A DNA stretch of 64,000 nt from Aptenodytes patagonicus (GCF_965638725.1 NC_134949.1:37109151-37173150), one strand, 5' to 3'. Shown: positions 24,701-39,700, counted from the stretch's first letter. Translations and numbers: made by a program. The notes: a model not told the origin generated them from the letters alone.

Positions 24701-27700
24701 TTAATTTTCAGGTCTTCACAGCATTAGTTCAGAAGGATGCAAATACTGTAGAGTTTCTCGTTTTCTATAATGGGTATTCACTTAACTAATAATTTGAAGG
24801 TTCTTTTGAAACGTAGAAACTATGCTCTGTAAAATGCATATTGTCATAATTAGGCAGCTTGCACTCAAGCGTGTGTTTTGTGCATGTGACTGGAGATTAT
24901 TCTGTAGGATTCTTTAGTTGCCAGCCCATAGCTGAGCTGGGAACTTGAAACAGCTGATCCCTAATATTTCCTACAGTTCCTTTTATAATCCTGTTCTTTA
25001 CCAATTGCCGTGTCTGCTAGCTTCATGTTTGGAATCCATTAATTTTGCAGTGGTTTTTATTCAATATTGATCTGTGTACAGTAGTATTTTTTCAAAATTA
25101 TATTTTCAAAAGTGTACTGTTATGTTTCTAGGGGACTGTCATCTATTCAAATGTGTTCTAAGCTTCAAGATTTATTATAAATCCTAAATTTCATATCATC
25201 ATTTCAGTCTTTGACAAGAAATGTCATGTGTTCAAAAATGATTCACATGCATATAGACCCAATTTCTCTATCGTGCAATACCTTGCAATTTAATGAATGA
25301 AAAAAATGAATAAAATTTTCTGTATCTCAGTCTATCTGTAAACTTTTCAAGTTAGACTTCAGTGCAGCATTAAGGTGCCTAACTTTGGGTGTCTAAGCTC
25401 CCTTCATTGATTGGGCAGGTTTGGTTTGTTATGGAAATACTGTCAATAGAGCCGAATAGCTATTCAGAGGATCTTGTAGCCAGGGGATTGATTCAGTCTG
25501 TCACCTACTTGTTAGGTATCTTTGCCACTTGAGATACATTAATGTTTCTTCCTTGGCTTCCAGCAGCTGGTCCCAGAAGAGCATGGGGTCTTCTGCTGTC
25601 TGCATGTAGTTGTCTTGGATACAGACATCTAAGCTTAGACCTCTGTATTGAGCCCCTACTAGTGGGTCAGCTGAATTAGCTTAAGGAGAGGCTTTAATAA
25701 TTAAGGAGCATTCAGTAGAGACTAAATCTCCATTGTAGTGGGAGTCTAAGTATTTAAATTTGTGCATCTTAATCTCTGGTTGAATCCCCATCTGCCTCCT
25801 ATGGCTTCCTGAAGATTATACAGGAAACCTGTAGCAGAAGTTGGAAATTCTTGGTGGCTCCAGGTCTCAGCTAGTGCCCAGACTGTTGACTGTTGTTTCT
25901 TTTTACCACACTGCTGTCTCTGACTGGGTGACTCTGAATACAGTATTTGTGGCAAAGCCGCAGGACTTTCCTGGTCCCATCTGTTCTGATCAACAGGCTG
26001 AAGGTGGAATTAGTTTGAACTTCAAGTATAAATGTCCTAAAGCTCTGAAACAGGGTGTTGGGTTTTTTTTTAACGTAGAATGATGATTGTTGTGACAAAA
26101 GTTTGTCATGAAAATTCAAGTGCTCTATTTCAGTGATTTATATTCAGTTGTGTTGTACTTGACGGATCACTCAGAAATCCGTCAATGGTAGACATGGGCT
26201 CTCTCAAGATATCTATACGCTACATATATATATAAATATTATATATTAATATATATAAAGTACAATATATATATAATTTATATATAATATAATACAAAAT
26301 ACAGGGTACATTCTGATTCTATCTGACTGTGGAAGAGAGAAGTATAACTTAAGAATTTGTTGCTAATTGGCTGTGTTCCTTCCGTATCAAGTCTTGGTTA
26401 GCTTTTTTTCTTTATGTCTACATCAGTGCTGTTCAGTAATGAGTTGTTTTATGTTATTCATTCTGATTTGTTCTGTTGATTTATATGTGATGGTTTTTCC
26501 AGCTGAGGTGTAATATTTTGATTGTCAAATGAAAACTCCTGATATTAAATATTTGTATTTCATTATGTTTACCTCCACATTCACATCAAGTGAGGTACCT
26601 CCAGAGGCAACAGCTCTGAAGCAATTCAGATAACACTGGCACCTCTCCTGGCATTATTGATGATTAACCTTCAGGACTCTGAATTGGCTGCTGATACTGC
26701 AAACTGACAATTTCAGAAGATTAATGGACTAGAGGGTCAACTCCTGTCAAGTGAAAGAACACTTTTAATATGAGGGCAACGAATATAGTTGCACTAAAGC
26801 TGGAAATTATCAAGGTTGTGTGTTTTTAAAAAACCAAAACCTGCAATATCATAAATCTTGAATTGGTGGAGAAGGTGTATAAATAGAATCAGCTAATGCT
26901 TTTATTTTTTCTCAAAACATTGAAGCTCTGGTAATTGAGAATGGCACCGTCCTTGAGTGGAGTCACGTCTAGCAGGAATTAGAGTTTGGTATCTTCAACT
27001 GTTGTTGTGCCTGTTGTTGGGATCAGAAATGTACACTATTTATTTCTTTCATTGAGCACAAATAGATCATGATGTAGAATAAACCAGAGCAATTTTGCTT
27101 CTGTCTCAGGTAAAGTGTGAACAGCTGAAGAAACTACTTTGTATATGAATAGAGACTGATGGTCTGTTTGTGATTTCTTGTCTTTATATGCTAAATAAAG
27201 GTAATACAAACAAAACCAGCAAACATATTAATTTCTTGATTAAAAAAAAAAGTTAATGAGGCTGTTCAACAATTCACGTAAATCACACATTCCAAACTTA
27301 AAAAATTGGAAAACTGTAGCTGGTTTTATATTGGAGGTTTTGTGATAGTGAAAGTGGTTTACCAAAATACAATTTTCAATTTATATGAAAATTAGTACTA
27401 TTTTACCATGATTGCTAAGGTTCTGTGGAAGAAAAATGACAGTGAGAAACTTGCACAGGAATTGTAGAATATGAAGTGATTTGAAAGGAGCATTATTGCT
27501 TTCAGTATTTCCTGCTTTCTTTCTGTACTTGTACATATATCCACGATGGAGCACACATCTGAACAGCAATTGCAAACTGCTTCGTGTTCATTTCAGCCTC
27601 CCTTTAGGAAGCTGTGGACGTTAACAAGCCCTCCCCTTAGTTTTGTTTTCTCCAGGCTGAACAAGTGCAGCTCTCACAGCATCTCCTTATCTATTTTTCT

Positions 27701-30700
27701 CCATCCCCTGGCTGTCTTGGTAGACCTCCGATGAACTTGGTCCATCATGTCAATGTCTTTCTTGCACTGGGGAGGCTAAAACTCGTCATATTACTCCAGC
27801 AGCAGTCCCACAAGAGCCAAAGAGAGGGAAGGACTCCCTTCCCTTGACCTGCTGCCTATGTTCTTGCTAATACAGCCCAGCATGCAGTTAGCCACCTTTG
27901 TTGCAGGGGCTCGCTGCTGGCTCTTGGTTCCATTTTGTTGTCCACCAGGACTCTGGGTCATTTGCTGCAAAGCCAGCCCACAGCCTGTACTGGTGCATGG
28001 GGCTGGACTTTGCATTGGTCTTTGTTGAACTTCATGTGGTTCGTACCAGTCCATTTCTCAGTCTATCTGGGTTCCTCTGAACGCACATATATACCCTGCC
28101 CCCCGAATGCTGAACAGTACCCTGAATTTTATATTTGTCTGCAGACTCTATGCTTTTATGCAGGCTGTTAATAAAGATGTTAAATGGTATTAGCCCCAGT
28201 ATCCATCCCTGAGGAGCACCAATAGTAACTGCTTACCAGCTGGACTTTATACCATTTGTAATGACCCTTTCAGCCAATCTTCCACCCACTTTACTGTCTA
28301 CTTGTCCATATGTTATCAATTTGACTATAAGGATATAATCGGAGATGGCATCAAAGGCTTTGCTGTAGTCAACATATAAAGTATGTAGTACGCTTCCCTT
28401 ACCCACACAGCCCACCATCTCATTGTAGAAAGCAGTTGGGTTGGTGAGGCTCATGCTAAATTCATGTTGGCTCTTCCTAGTCATCTCCTTGTCCTTCATG
28501 TGCCTAGAAGTGGCTTCCAGGAGGTTTTGTTCCATAACCTTCCCAGGGAGCAATGTGAAACTGACTGGCCTATAGTGGCCTGAATGCTCTTCCATGCCCT
28601 CCCTTGAGATGTGTGTGGCGCTTACCTCTCCCCAGTCACCGTGACCCTGATAGAGGGTGGCCTTTCAATGACATTGGCCCTTAGGTGCATGGGCTTGTAT
28701 GCGTCCAGTTGACTTAGGGTCTAGAGCACAAGTCTTATGAGGAATGGCTGAGGGAACTGGGATTGTTTAGCCTGGAGACAAGGAGGCTCAGGGGAGACCT
28801 TATCACTCTCTACAACTACCTGAAAGGAGGTTGTAGCGAGGTGGGTGTCGGTCTCTTCTCCCAAGTAACAAGCAATAGGACGAGAGGAAATGGCCTCAAG
28901 TTGCACCAGGGGAGGTTTAGATTGGATATTAGGAAACATTTCTTCACCAAAAGGGTTGTCAAGCATTGGACCAGGCTGCCTAGGGAAGTGGTTGAGTCAC
29001 CATCCCTGGAGGTATTTAAAAGACATGTAGATGTGGTGCTTAGGGACATGGTTTAGTGGTGGACTTGGCAGTGCTAGGTTAACGGTTGGACTTGAGATCT
29101 TAAAAGTCTTTTCCAACCTGAACGATTCTATGATTCTATGACTTAAGTACCTGGTTCATGTACTCCCTGTCTGTATCTGCCTTTATGGCAGGTGGTGCTC
29201 CATTCCCAGAGACTGCTGGTAGGCTTTGCTCCAAGCCAGTAGAATGTGAGCAAGCTCTAATCCAAATACATTAAATCGTTCAATATAATAAATCCCTGTG
29301 AGTGCACAGTGCTGTCAGATCAGAACTGGCATTTCACCAGTTTAAATCACAGGTAGAATGAGCATATATAAAAGAGAAAGGTCTGAGTAGGGATTGCACT
29401 CCTGGGGAGGAAGATAAAAATACAGAAGGCAAGTACAGTGCTTTTTCACACAAATGTGGTGTACTCGAGTGCTTTCATGAGGTTGATTTAGTGTGGAGCT
29501 TTTTGTGAGTGTGTCCTTTTCAAAGAATAGTTTAGCAGTACAGTAATGGTCCAGAATGTGCTTTTGCAAAGCAAGCCAGAATAACAATGAAGTGAAACTG
29601 TACTTTACACATGAGGATCTCTTATCTAAACTATTGGATATAGGGTTAGTGTTCCAGTTGGAAGGGCGGGTAATGATGAATAGAAAAAAAATGGCTCTAT
29701 TTCATGTAATAGATGTGGAAGTGACCATAAATGACATATATTACTCTCATCCCATCTTAGTAAAAGGTTGGCAAACAATGTAATGTAAATACCAACACAG
29801 ACCATCATTCCTGAAAGCATTCTTGAATGCTTTTCTTTTTAGAAGAGAGAAATCAAAAGCTTGTGGAGTAAGAGCTGCAAACCTTACAGCAATTTTGTAT
29901 CTCTGGAGATAGCAATTTGCTCTGAGCATACAATTGAAACACAAATGGTCATTCAAAGCATTGGTGGAAATTCTTTATTTTATTACTTTTTTGTAACAAT
30001 ACTATCACATTTAGAAGTTCATACAAAAATATATTTAAAGTTAGATCAAGCCTTAGTAGAACTTAGCACATGCCTGCTTGTTACATTAAATATCTTTATG
30101 TGTGTGTAAAATTTTTGGTTTAAAAAAAAAAAAGATGCTGACTTCTGTTCCTAATTGTGAGATACCAGTTTCTTTGAAGATCAGCAAGTTGATCTTTTTT
30201 AAAACCTTTTAAAAACTCCATTTTTGAAACTTTTAAAAATTGCTTATACAGTAGAGGCGGTGGGTGTTCTTTTCACTTTCTGAAAAGGGTCACTGGTAAG
30301 AGATTAGAATTTTGTGTCATCTTTCCCTTATGAAAAGTTAACTGTCTTGGGTTTTTTTGATGAAAGAAGGGTAGCTCTTTCACATTTACCCCAGAGTAAG
30401 GGCAAGTCCATAGGGATTATTGTGGAGCAACTGACGTGCTGTTGGATCACATCCCAGCTGACCCTCTGGTATGTTGCTTGCCCATCCATATGCGTTGCCA
30501 CATTGCAATAGGGCTTCCATGATGCCTTTGCCTGTGAGAAGCAAACCACTAAATACTTATACAGTTACATGGTCAAGCATATGCCATGCCATTATTCCTT
30601 GTGGCCATTCTTGGGCTGCCAGGTAACGTTATTGTCATCACAGAGTTAGCTTTAGTGGTATCTTTTGGTAACGTAGACTGATCTACTGCAGTAGAGCTTT

Positions 30701-33700
30701 CACAGTGTCCCTGAAAGACAGTTTTGAGGAACCAGTGCCTTTCAGGTGCACTCACTGCTCTGCTGCTGAAATGAGTGGCTTGCCTTTACATCGTCCTGAT
30801 TACTATGCTAGTAGAATTGCATACCCCAATTATCCTAATACTTCCATATGCTATTTGTGAGTTATAGATCTTTATAGTCTGTGTGCACATATTTTATGTG
30901 GAGAAATTTAGCTCTGGGACTTAAATGTTACCTGGTTGTTGGAAAATGTTGATTCTGCTTGAGGGTGGGTTAAGTCTTTGCTTGCTGAGTGCCTGAGGAA
31001 AAATTACCTGTCTCTGTTACCTGGTTGGTGATTTTGGCCCTACACAAGGGTTAAAATTTCCAAAAAGTTGGAAGATGCGCACAGCATGTCTAATGACAGG
31101 AAGGCTGAAGTTCTTCCTTGTTTGAACAGAGGACTGAGAAATCCCTGAGGAGGGGAATAGTTTTGGATCTGAGAAACTCTTAAAGCTGGGTTTGAAAGTC
31201 TCTACAAATTTCCACATCCCGGTCACTCTTGTGCAGAGAGCCTCTGTCTATATGGTAGCTTTAGGGTGAGGTTCTCAGGAAGCTGTGAATGTTGTTCTCA
31301 GACTGTACCTTGGGAGAAGAACTTCGAGGCCAGGAGGCAGATATTAGGCCTAGGCTTCTTTTCAGTTTACTTGCAACGGCACTATGTGCGTTTTGATTTT
31401 TTCGTACATAAATTCTCCATTTGCCTTACTTTGATTTCTGTGAAGGGTGATTTCCATGTAATCAGCAAATACTTGGTAAGTTCCAAGGAAGCAGAAAGAT
31501 AATGGGGCAAGTGCTTGAGCCCAGAGGGTCCTGTTGAATTTTGCTGTGAGATTATTGACTGTTTGATTAAAAGCAAATCGAAGTATCCAGAAGAGATTGA
31601 CTTGAATATGTGCTATCACTGAAAGTCAATTTCTGTTCTTCATCAGTATTTCCCCTCTCCAAACTGAGTGCTGTAGTTGCTTTAGGAGAAACATGAACCA
31701 AACCCCAATAATGGCAAGCGTGTGTTTGAGACATTTTATTTCAGTTCATTTCACAGTTATTAAAGTAGCAGAATAGGAAATCTAATTGACTGAAGGTTTT
31801 GGGTACACTTGAGCTTTGTTATGTTACAGGAATTATGTGTATTTATTTCTTTTTAAAATTTAAAGAGAGAACTTGCTCATTAGACTACTATTAACTGTGG
31901 TGCTAAGGGAAACTGATAACGTTACTTTTAAAAGTGGTGACTGCTTTAAAAACATGGTGCCTTATATTTGTGTGAGAGTAAATTGTATTTGTACCAATAA
32001 ACGCACAGTATGATGCTGACCATCTCCTTGATTAGTGTTTTTATAAGGTCCTTTTCTAATGGGGCAGTGTCCTGGAGCGTGCTGTAGTAATTTCAAATTG
32101 ATGTAAATTAATATCTCTTTTAACTTGCCAAGTTCAATTGATGCAATCCAAATACATTTTTATATTGATGTAAATGGAATAGCCAGATAACTGTTTATAG
32201 TCTCAATTTTTCTACTGGTTATTTGTGATCAGCTGAGGTAATTGTTTGTAAATGTTAATATGTGGTCTTTGTTACATATATAGTGGAGTATTGGGGTTGT
32301 TTTTTTGGTAGGATATGTGCAGTGTAATTACTTTTTAATTGTAAACATTTTGAATTAGGATTCTAAATAGAAACCAAAGCATAATGCAGATAGTTTTTCT
32401 CCATGAGATATAGGAAGTTCTATGACTATCTGTTATATTCAGAGTGGTAGTAAAAAGTCTAATAGCTGTTGTTTTGTTTTACCTTAGTTTTTAAAAATAT
32501 ATGCTCTTTTATATAAAGCTAGCATGGAAACAACTAACTGGGAGACATGCTGGAAGTAATTTTTTCCTTCTTCATGCAGAGTGCACGGTGTTTGCGAATG
32601 TCGTGTGTGGGCAGGCTTAATATTTCTTTGATTCAGAGTGAGTTTGTCACTCCTGGCAAGAAAGAAATCGATTGCCAGTAGATGTGATGAGGTTTAGTTT
32701 GAAGATAATTGAAGTTGGACTGTGACAAATCCTTCATATTAATTAATAGGAACAATTTGTTGTGACAAGACCCTCCCCTAATTAGCTGACAATTTATAAC
32801 TGAGGAAGAATGGGGATTGACTTACAACTTAGACACTTTGACACATTAAGTTAATGTAATTAAAATAAATGAGAACTGCATTTGGCACTCCTCATTTTAA
32901 TTATGTGAAAGATATATTTGCGTGTTGCTTTGTGCTCATTTGAGCATGTTGTTTGTTAGTTCAGGCACTGTGGATATTATTCTGTCTATATTTTATAGTA
33001 GAAACACTGTGTTCAGCAAAGCTTAAATAATTCCCCAGAATTTCACGAACCTCTTCAATGATGGTAAGGTAGTGTTTAGTCTTTCTATGTTTGTGTTGAG
33101 AAATGAAAAAAAAAAAAAAAAAAAGTTGAAAATTTCAGTTCCGCATTTCTAATTTAGCTATTTTGAGAAATATGTTTATCAAATTTTAATTAAAATATTT
33201 GATTTTGAATTTGTACAGTCATCTTAACCTGACTTTCTGGGAAATCTTGTTGGAGTAGTGCTTTGATGGAGGGGGAATATTACTACTTGGTAGAACTTCA
33301 TGTACTTTCATATTTCTGCTGCCACAGCTTGTCTGCTTCTCTAATCTGTTTTATATAGTGACGGCACACTCCTTAAATAGTAATATCAGAGGAAAAATGG
33401 AAGTGTTTAGTGTGGGAAGTACACAGAAATATGAAGCTAAACTAAAAGGGGAAATGTACTTTGAAATTTGGCACAATAGTATTTTCCAGTAACATGTCCT
33501 ATCATTTGGGAAAATCTGTTGCATTTATTTTGGTGCACGGTGTATTGAATGTGATTTCTTTAATTGTTTCCAGAGGCTTATAATGTATTAATGGAACTAA
33601 AAAATGGAAAGGAGCCACTTGCAATTTATTTTCCGGTTTTTACACAAAACTTGTCAGAAATTGTAATTTTGAAATGCAGAGCCTCAATGTTAGATCTTCA

Positions 33701-36700
33701 GTTTGGCTTGATTTCATTAGAGAACATGACTTTAGTGATTTATGCTGGGAGGCGTTTATGGACAGTTGAAGAGAGGATTGCTGTTCCCCCGCAGCAGTAG
33801 GTGATCTCCTCGGTGGGCGGCTCAGCTCTGCAGCACCTAGTTGGCGTCCAGCCAGTCTGTGCACACACATCCCTCAACCGGCACGTCTGCAGCCCTGGGT
33901 CCTACTGAAGGGGTGCACGAGGGAGAGGAGGATGCTGTTGGTCTGTCAGGTCATGCTTACTGGGAAAGGGGAGGAACTGTTGGCGTGGATTGTGTGGCGT
34001 GTCGGGAAGAACGGAGAGTATCGTTAGGAAGGCTTCTTCATGGTACTGCCCTGGGATAATCTGTATAGGGCATTCAGGATACAAAATCCATGGAGAAACG
34101 GGTTTCATTCTCATACTCGTTAGTGAAATTGTTAGCTTTCAAACAGAAAATACTGCTACCCAACTGGAAGAACAGTAATAATATTCAAGTGTCGTGTACC
34201 GCATCCAGTTTATTAACTGGATTTCATTGCTTAAGTGTTAAGTATTAAGAATTGATATAATTACTGATGTTCTCAGTTTCTTCAGCATTTCAACCCGATG
34301 CATGTGACAGATTATATATCATGGTAATTGTTTCACAGCTTGAAACCGTACAGAGACTATGTAACAGTTTTTTTGTTTACTAGTGATTTTTCTTTGCATT
34401 CATAGGACTCGAAAGTAATACAATGAGAATAGTGTTTTCTAAAAATTCTGAACCACACAATATACCCCTTCCTATGGAATTCTGGAAATGAATTCCAGAA
34501 GCTAGAGAGATTTCAATTCTGCATTAGCTCTGCTTACTGAAAACACTACAAAAACATTTTTGCTTTGAGACTATACATTTTTATTTATCTTCAGTATTCT
34601 TATTTCTTTCGAGATATTGATGTATGAAATAGCATCTAAACTACTTATTTTCTTCTCTTCCAGGCTGCTGAATCAGGAATAATAAAAGTGAAAACAATAG
34701 CTGCACGGAACACTGATATTTTGGCAGGTAATTATTTGCAACGGAGTGGGAAAAATAAACTTGAGTTACAGATCAAAATGTTTAAAAGATGTCTTGGATA
34801 TGTGTAATAATCCTACATGTCTTTTAGTGTGTGCTATATTAGTGATGCTTTACTTTTGGGCACCTAGCAAAAAATCCAGGAGCATGAGAATTTTTTAATA
34901 CTACTTCTGCTTCATGTTAGTGCTACACTGATGCTGAGGGAGGTCTCCATTTTCAGTTGTGGCTCTACAAAAGTAATCATCCACTTAAAAAAATAGCATG
35001 GAATGCTTAGACTCCAAATTCTAAATGTTTTATTCACTGTCTATGTTCACCATAGCTGTTGTTGAGTGCTCTGTGTGGAGTTCTGCAGTATGAGCCTCAT
35101 CTGTGTGTTTAGTATGAGAGTCTAGCCTTTGGAGACTTGTGCCTGGCAGGCAAGAATCCATCTTAATCTGAGGCAAGGTCATCCAATTTAAGATGTACCA
35201 TTGCCTTGAGGGACAGGAGCTATCTTGTGAGTTGCAGCTTTGTAAGTGCTTAAACAGTATCACTGACTTTCTTCAGCTTTATTAAATAGCATGTAAACTG
35301 ATGGCTTCTTGCCAATTGCTGCTGAAGCCTTTGGCCAGAGTTGAATGTCCCTGTATTAATACTTGAGTGTCTACCCCAGCTGTCTTCAAAATCCTTAAAA
35401 TGCTAAATTATTTGAAAGGTCCAAATGAAATAGATGTAAAACTATTTCTTGTTTTGAGGTATGTAAATCAGATATTGGTAAGGAGGCACTTGCTAGAATT
35501 ATTTGAAGTAGCAGTCCCACCCCTCAATATTTCACTTTAATGCCTCTTTTTTATTTGTTTATTTTCTTTGTTTTTACTGCTGTCATGAATGCTGACATAA
35601 GTGGGAAAACTATGCCAGGTAATGTCAGCTATATGAAAATACACAAACAAAAGAGATTTCTCTAGTTAGCCATTTGGGAAGCCATCAACATTCTTTGGCA
35701 TATTACTGTGTAAAGGACTTTATAGTTTAGAAAGCTAGTTTGTAATCATGCAAAACTCTTTGTTTTTTAGTCTTCATTTCAAAGTGAAGAGATGTGAAAG
35801 ATCATTGATTTTGGCCATGGATAGGCAGTCTTTACTTTTATCTTTTTGAGGGAACACTTTCTGGTAGTTGGTCGAATTTTATAAGTACATTTCCTTTGGA
35901 AGGTTTAAACTGGAATGTAGTTAGTATTTATTTCATTCATCAAAAAAACTGCACAGATTTGTTGTTACGAGGTTTGGAAAACCAGCAGGTCCTAAAAATT
36001 ATTTTGATTAGTTAATCTTTGCTAATAGGATAATGACTTTTTTCCCAGTAAGAAACTGCGGAACAGAGGGGAACATATACTTTGCCTGCACATTATCCTA
36101 ACATTCCACAGTTTAAACATAATGCTATTAAACAGTCCCAATTCTTTATGGACTCTTGTATTTTTTGAGGTACCAGTTGTAACCTAATCTCATAGCTAAG
36201 TTAATGTCAAGATCTCTGTTGTCTCCTATCTGCTATTTAAAATTTTTTGGAGGAAGATAGTATGTGTACTTTAGTAATAATCAAGCTGCAGAAGGCTACT
36301 GGAATTGTGAAATCTAGTGAAATAGATAATTTTTGACTGCTAGATGATTTAGGAACATCTACTAGACATTCTAGTAATCCAAATAAATATTTTGATCAGG
36401 ATACGATTTTTCTTTATATTTTGAAATAAACTGTCATTTCACTAAAATAGGTGAGGACAACTGTATCAGATTGTTTTGAACAAGTTGACCTGATGCTTTC
36501 TTGAAGCATTGTGCTGTGTAGGATTATAATTATTAGGAAAATAAATGCAATCTTAAAATGACAAATACACAGAGGTAATAATATGTCTGGTGAGATGTGT
36601 TCAACTTGCCAGAACTCTGAGGTCATTGATCTAACTTCTTTCTTTCTCTTGGAAAAGTTAACTTGAGCAGTTTCAAAGTCTTTATTCTTGGCAGTCGGTA

Positions 36701-39700
36701 TGTGCTTTATAATTTATTTATGAGGATTTGAGTAATTCCAAAAGAGAAGTCAGCTTGTGCTTTATATCACAGGAGATAAATGTTCAAAAATATTTCCACG
36801 TGGCTCTGAGATGTGCAATTCATACTTTTGCTTTAGAAGTTCTTTTAAAATATTAGAATTTTAATTTTGCTGATGGAATGAAGGAGTAAGTTTTACTTTC
36901 CCAAACTACTTTTTTGATGTGGTTCATTATGATGGATTTCTTTTTTAATATATTCTTACATAATTTTTGGTAGCAAAATGGAAGCAGACCTGGATGTAAG
37001 AAAGTTTTTGTGTATTTTGAGACTGAAGCTAACATAATGATTAGTACCAAACCAGATCTATGAAACATTATTTTTTTAGTTTCATAAAGTAAAAATCCTT
37101 GTATAGATCCTGTTGTGAGATTATTGTTATTAATGGATTATAGGAAAAATACCATAAAAGGTTTAATTTTTTCTTTGTCTTGTTATTTAATAAATAACTC
37201 TCATGCCATTTTTGCCATTCAGAATTTTATCGTGAGTCTTATGTTAAGGATAAATGTTTTGTGGTATCTTTCTAAAAATTTTGCTTTCTTCTTTCTGCAT
37301 GATGGTTAGAGCTTAATGGCAATTCAGAAATTTATATGAGTGAAGAAGCATTTGTGCCCATGTTAGAGTGAGCTCTCTAGGCTCTATTGGGCATGTGTTG
37401 TAGGTGTTCATAGACTATAAAAGCAGCTTAGACATCTAGCTCACATGTAGACACTGACAATTAGATGCCTAAATTACATGTCTTAATTGGGAACAAACTT
37501 CCGTTTTTGATGAAGTAGCCAATGTTTTGTTTTTAATTTGAAAATCATGGAGCGTTTAATAAGAGAATGGTGTTGGTGAATATGGTTTATACTGTATATT
37601 TTAAAAGCAGGTTTATTTGCTTCATAGTTAAAAAAACCTGTTGAAATCAAAGCGGATTTTTAAACAGGCAGTGAACCTATGTATTCATTCACATGTATGC
37701 TGACATTTTAATTGGTTTTGATTAGGCATTTGGTGCAAGGTCAGCCTCTGTCAAACTGGACATAGAGCCTGTACCGGCTCTGAAGAGGCTGACAAAACTG
37801 TGGACTGTATATGTGTTAATATCACCCTGTAAGAACTATTACCTTATAGAAAGTTGGCATCTATAATTTATACTAGCCTATTCTTTTCATAGAAACTTGT
37901 TAGTCATGTTAATTAGTGCTTCAGTTGAAAAATATCACTAAAATATATTCTTGTAGCTTTTACCTTGACGTTTCATTCTTTTTTTCCAACTTTGTAGTGA
38001 TACTTAATAATAAGCCCTCTTGAGAGCCAAACTTCAAATTGCTCAATAGAAAAAATAAAATAGATCATGTTTGCATTTTTATGTGAGAATGTATTTTTTG
38101 TCTGTTTGTGGTAAGATCTGTGCTCTAAAAATGTGTGTGAAACTTTTTCATGAACACATTTCTCTTATTACAAACAGACTAAAACACGTTGTATGACATT
38201 TAGTGTAAGAACACACATTGAACTTTCAACTGTGAGGAAATTTTTAATATCTGAAATGGTGATGAGCAGCTAAAATCTTAAAAGTTTGCATGAATCAACA
38301 ACCACACCTGCAAACAGAAAAGCACTCATCGGTCAGAGTCATGCTTTCCTTTAATCTTTCAGAAATATTTTCTTCCTTTTTAATTTTATGAAGTTTATCT
38401 TAGATTTCTAGAATTACTTTTATGGGGAAAAACTTCTTAAAATGTCAGTGTGGAATGTTGTATTCATTGTGAATTTTTTTCTCCTTAAAAAAAAAAAAGT
38501 AGCTGCTCATGAAACTTGTGTTTTCTCCTGACAAAGCTTCATTTTAAGAAGCTGCCCTTTCTCACAAAAACACTGGTTGAAAAATTCACAGCCAGGTGTA
38601 CGTACCCAGGATACAAACAGTCCAGTCTCATTCTTCTCCTGTTTTGTTGGTGGCATTTTGCTATTCCCCTTTGTGCCACGTGGTTTGATATGTCTCTTTG
38701 TGCCACGCTTTGTGTTGCTTTTGAATTTCGGTGCCAAGGGGAAGCAAGGCAGAAGGAGAAGGCTACCAGCCTGAGGCTGGTCACTGTTGCAGGACCAGAG
38801 AGAGCTCTGGAATGGGTAGAACCTTACAGCTTCTTACTAACCAAATGGACTCTAAATGGCCGTTTTGGATTTGGAAAGAGAAAGTCACTTGAGTGTGTAA
38901 GGGAGAAGGTGCTTGGGATTTGAGCCTCAGCCGGGGTAATTGTGGAAGTGAGCTGTGGCAGCCCAGTGTCTGTCTTCACTTGGCTTTTCCCTGTGGTGCA
39001 AGAGTAAATTCCAAATTTCCAAGACTGGAGATTGCTTTTTGTTAATAGGTATGATTAACAAATTTTGCATTGTATTCTTCAAAGTATTAAACATTGACTG
39101 CTTTCATATCTCTTTTTGAAAGCATTGAAAGAGAACAGCTCAGAGGTAGTTCAGCCTTTTCTAATGGGTTGTGGAACAAAGGAACCAAAGATCACTCAGC
39201 TGTGTCTAGCAGCCATACAGAGGCTCATGTCCCATGAAGTTGTTTCAGAGGTAAGATCAATCTTTATATAAATACATAAATATTTCAGTGTGAGAAATAC
39301 AGGCCTCAAACTGAAGGTAAATGGGGTTTTTTTAGGAGGCTGTTTATATGGCAATGAACATATTCTGCAAAATATTTTACTCATATCTGTTTTTAAAAAA
39401 TTGTAACTTAAAAGAAAACCTTTTTGACCATGGAAAAAGAAAAAAAAGAGGTGAAGAAACATTAGTAACTTCTAGAAGGAAATTAATGATAATTCAAAAC
39501 AGCTTATTTAGTTTGCGTTCTTACACTGTAGGAACAGAACATGTAATGGTCCTTGATAAATATAATTCTTAAGGTGGCATCCACAAAATTTACTCTGTGT
39601 GATATCATTATGTATTATGTTTTTGTTACGTTACTTTTAAAAATAAGATAAAATGGATGCACATTTCCTGCAACTGTAAATGTCATGACATATTATGGTA

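Larger units (their letters stand above)
18706..34663 (+). other. MON2: MON2 intron 1 (15,958 bp)
   Basis: GT-AG (gtgagg...cttccag). The first 600 bp is still CpG island. The rest is A+T-rich and contains the 51-bp tandem duplication, a G13 run (21621-21633), a G-quadruplex motif at 23334-23360, the AT microsatellite, the CR1 pair at 27597-29141, an A19-type run near 33105, and a CpG-rich patch at 33770-34060. No further coding exon fits MON2 here. Confidence 0.85.

Noticed and set aside
26160-26310. AT-rich palindromes as a replication origin or structural RNA
   Set aside because: An ordinary AT microsatellite explains them; no further motif is present.
28233-29056. Protein-coding genes suggested by the open frames here
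   Set aside because: Both are CR1 ORF2 remnants (reverse transcriptase core and C-terminal tail), recognised from SKAFDA and LPREVV motifs.
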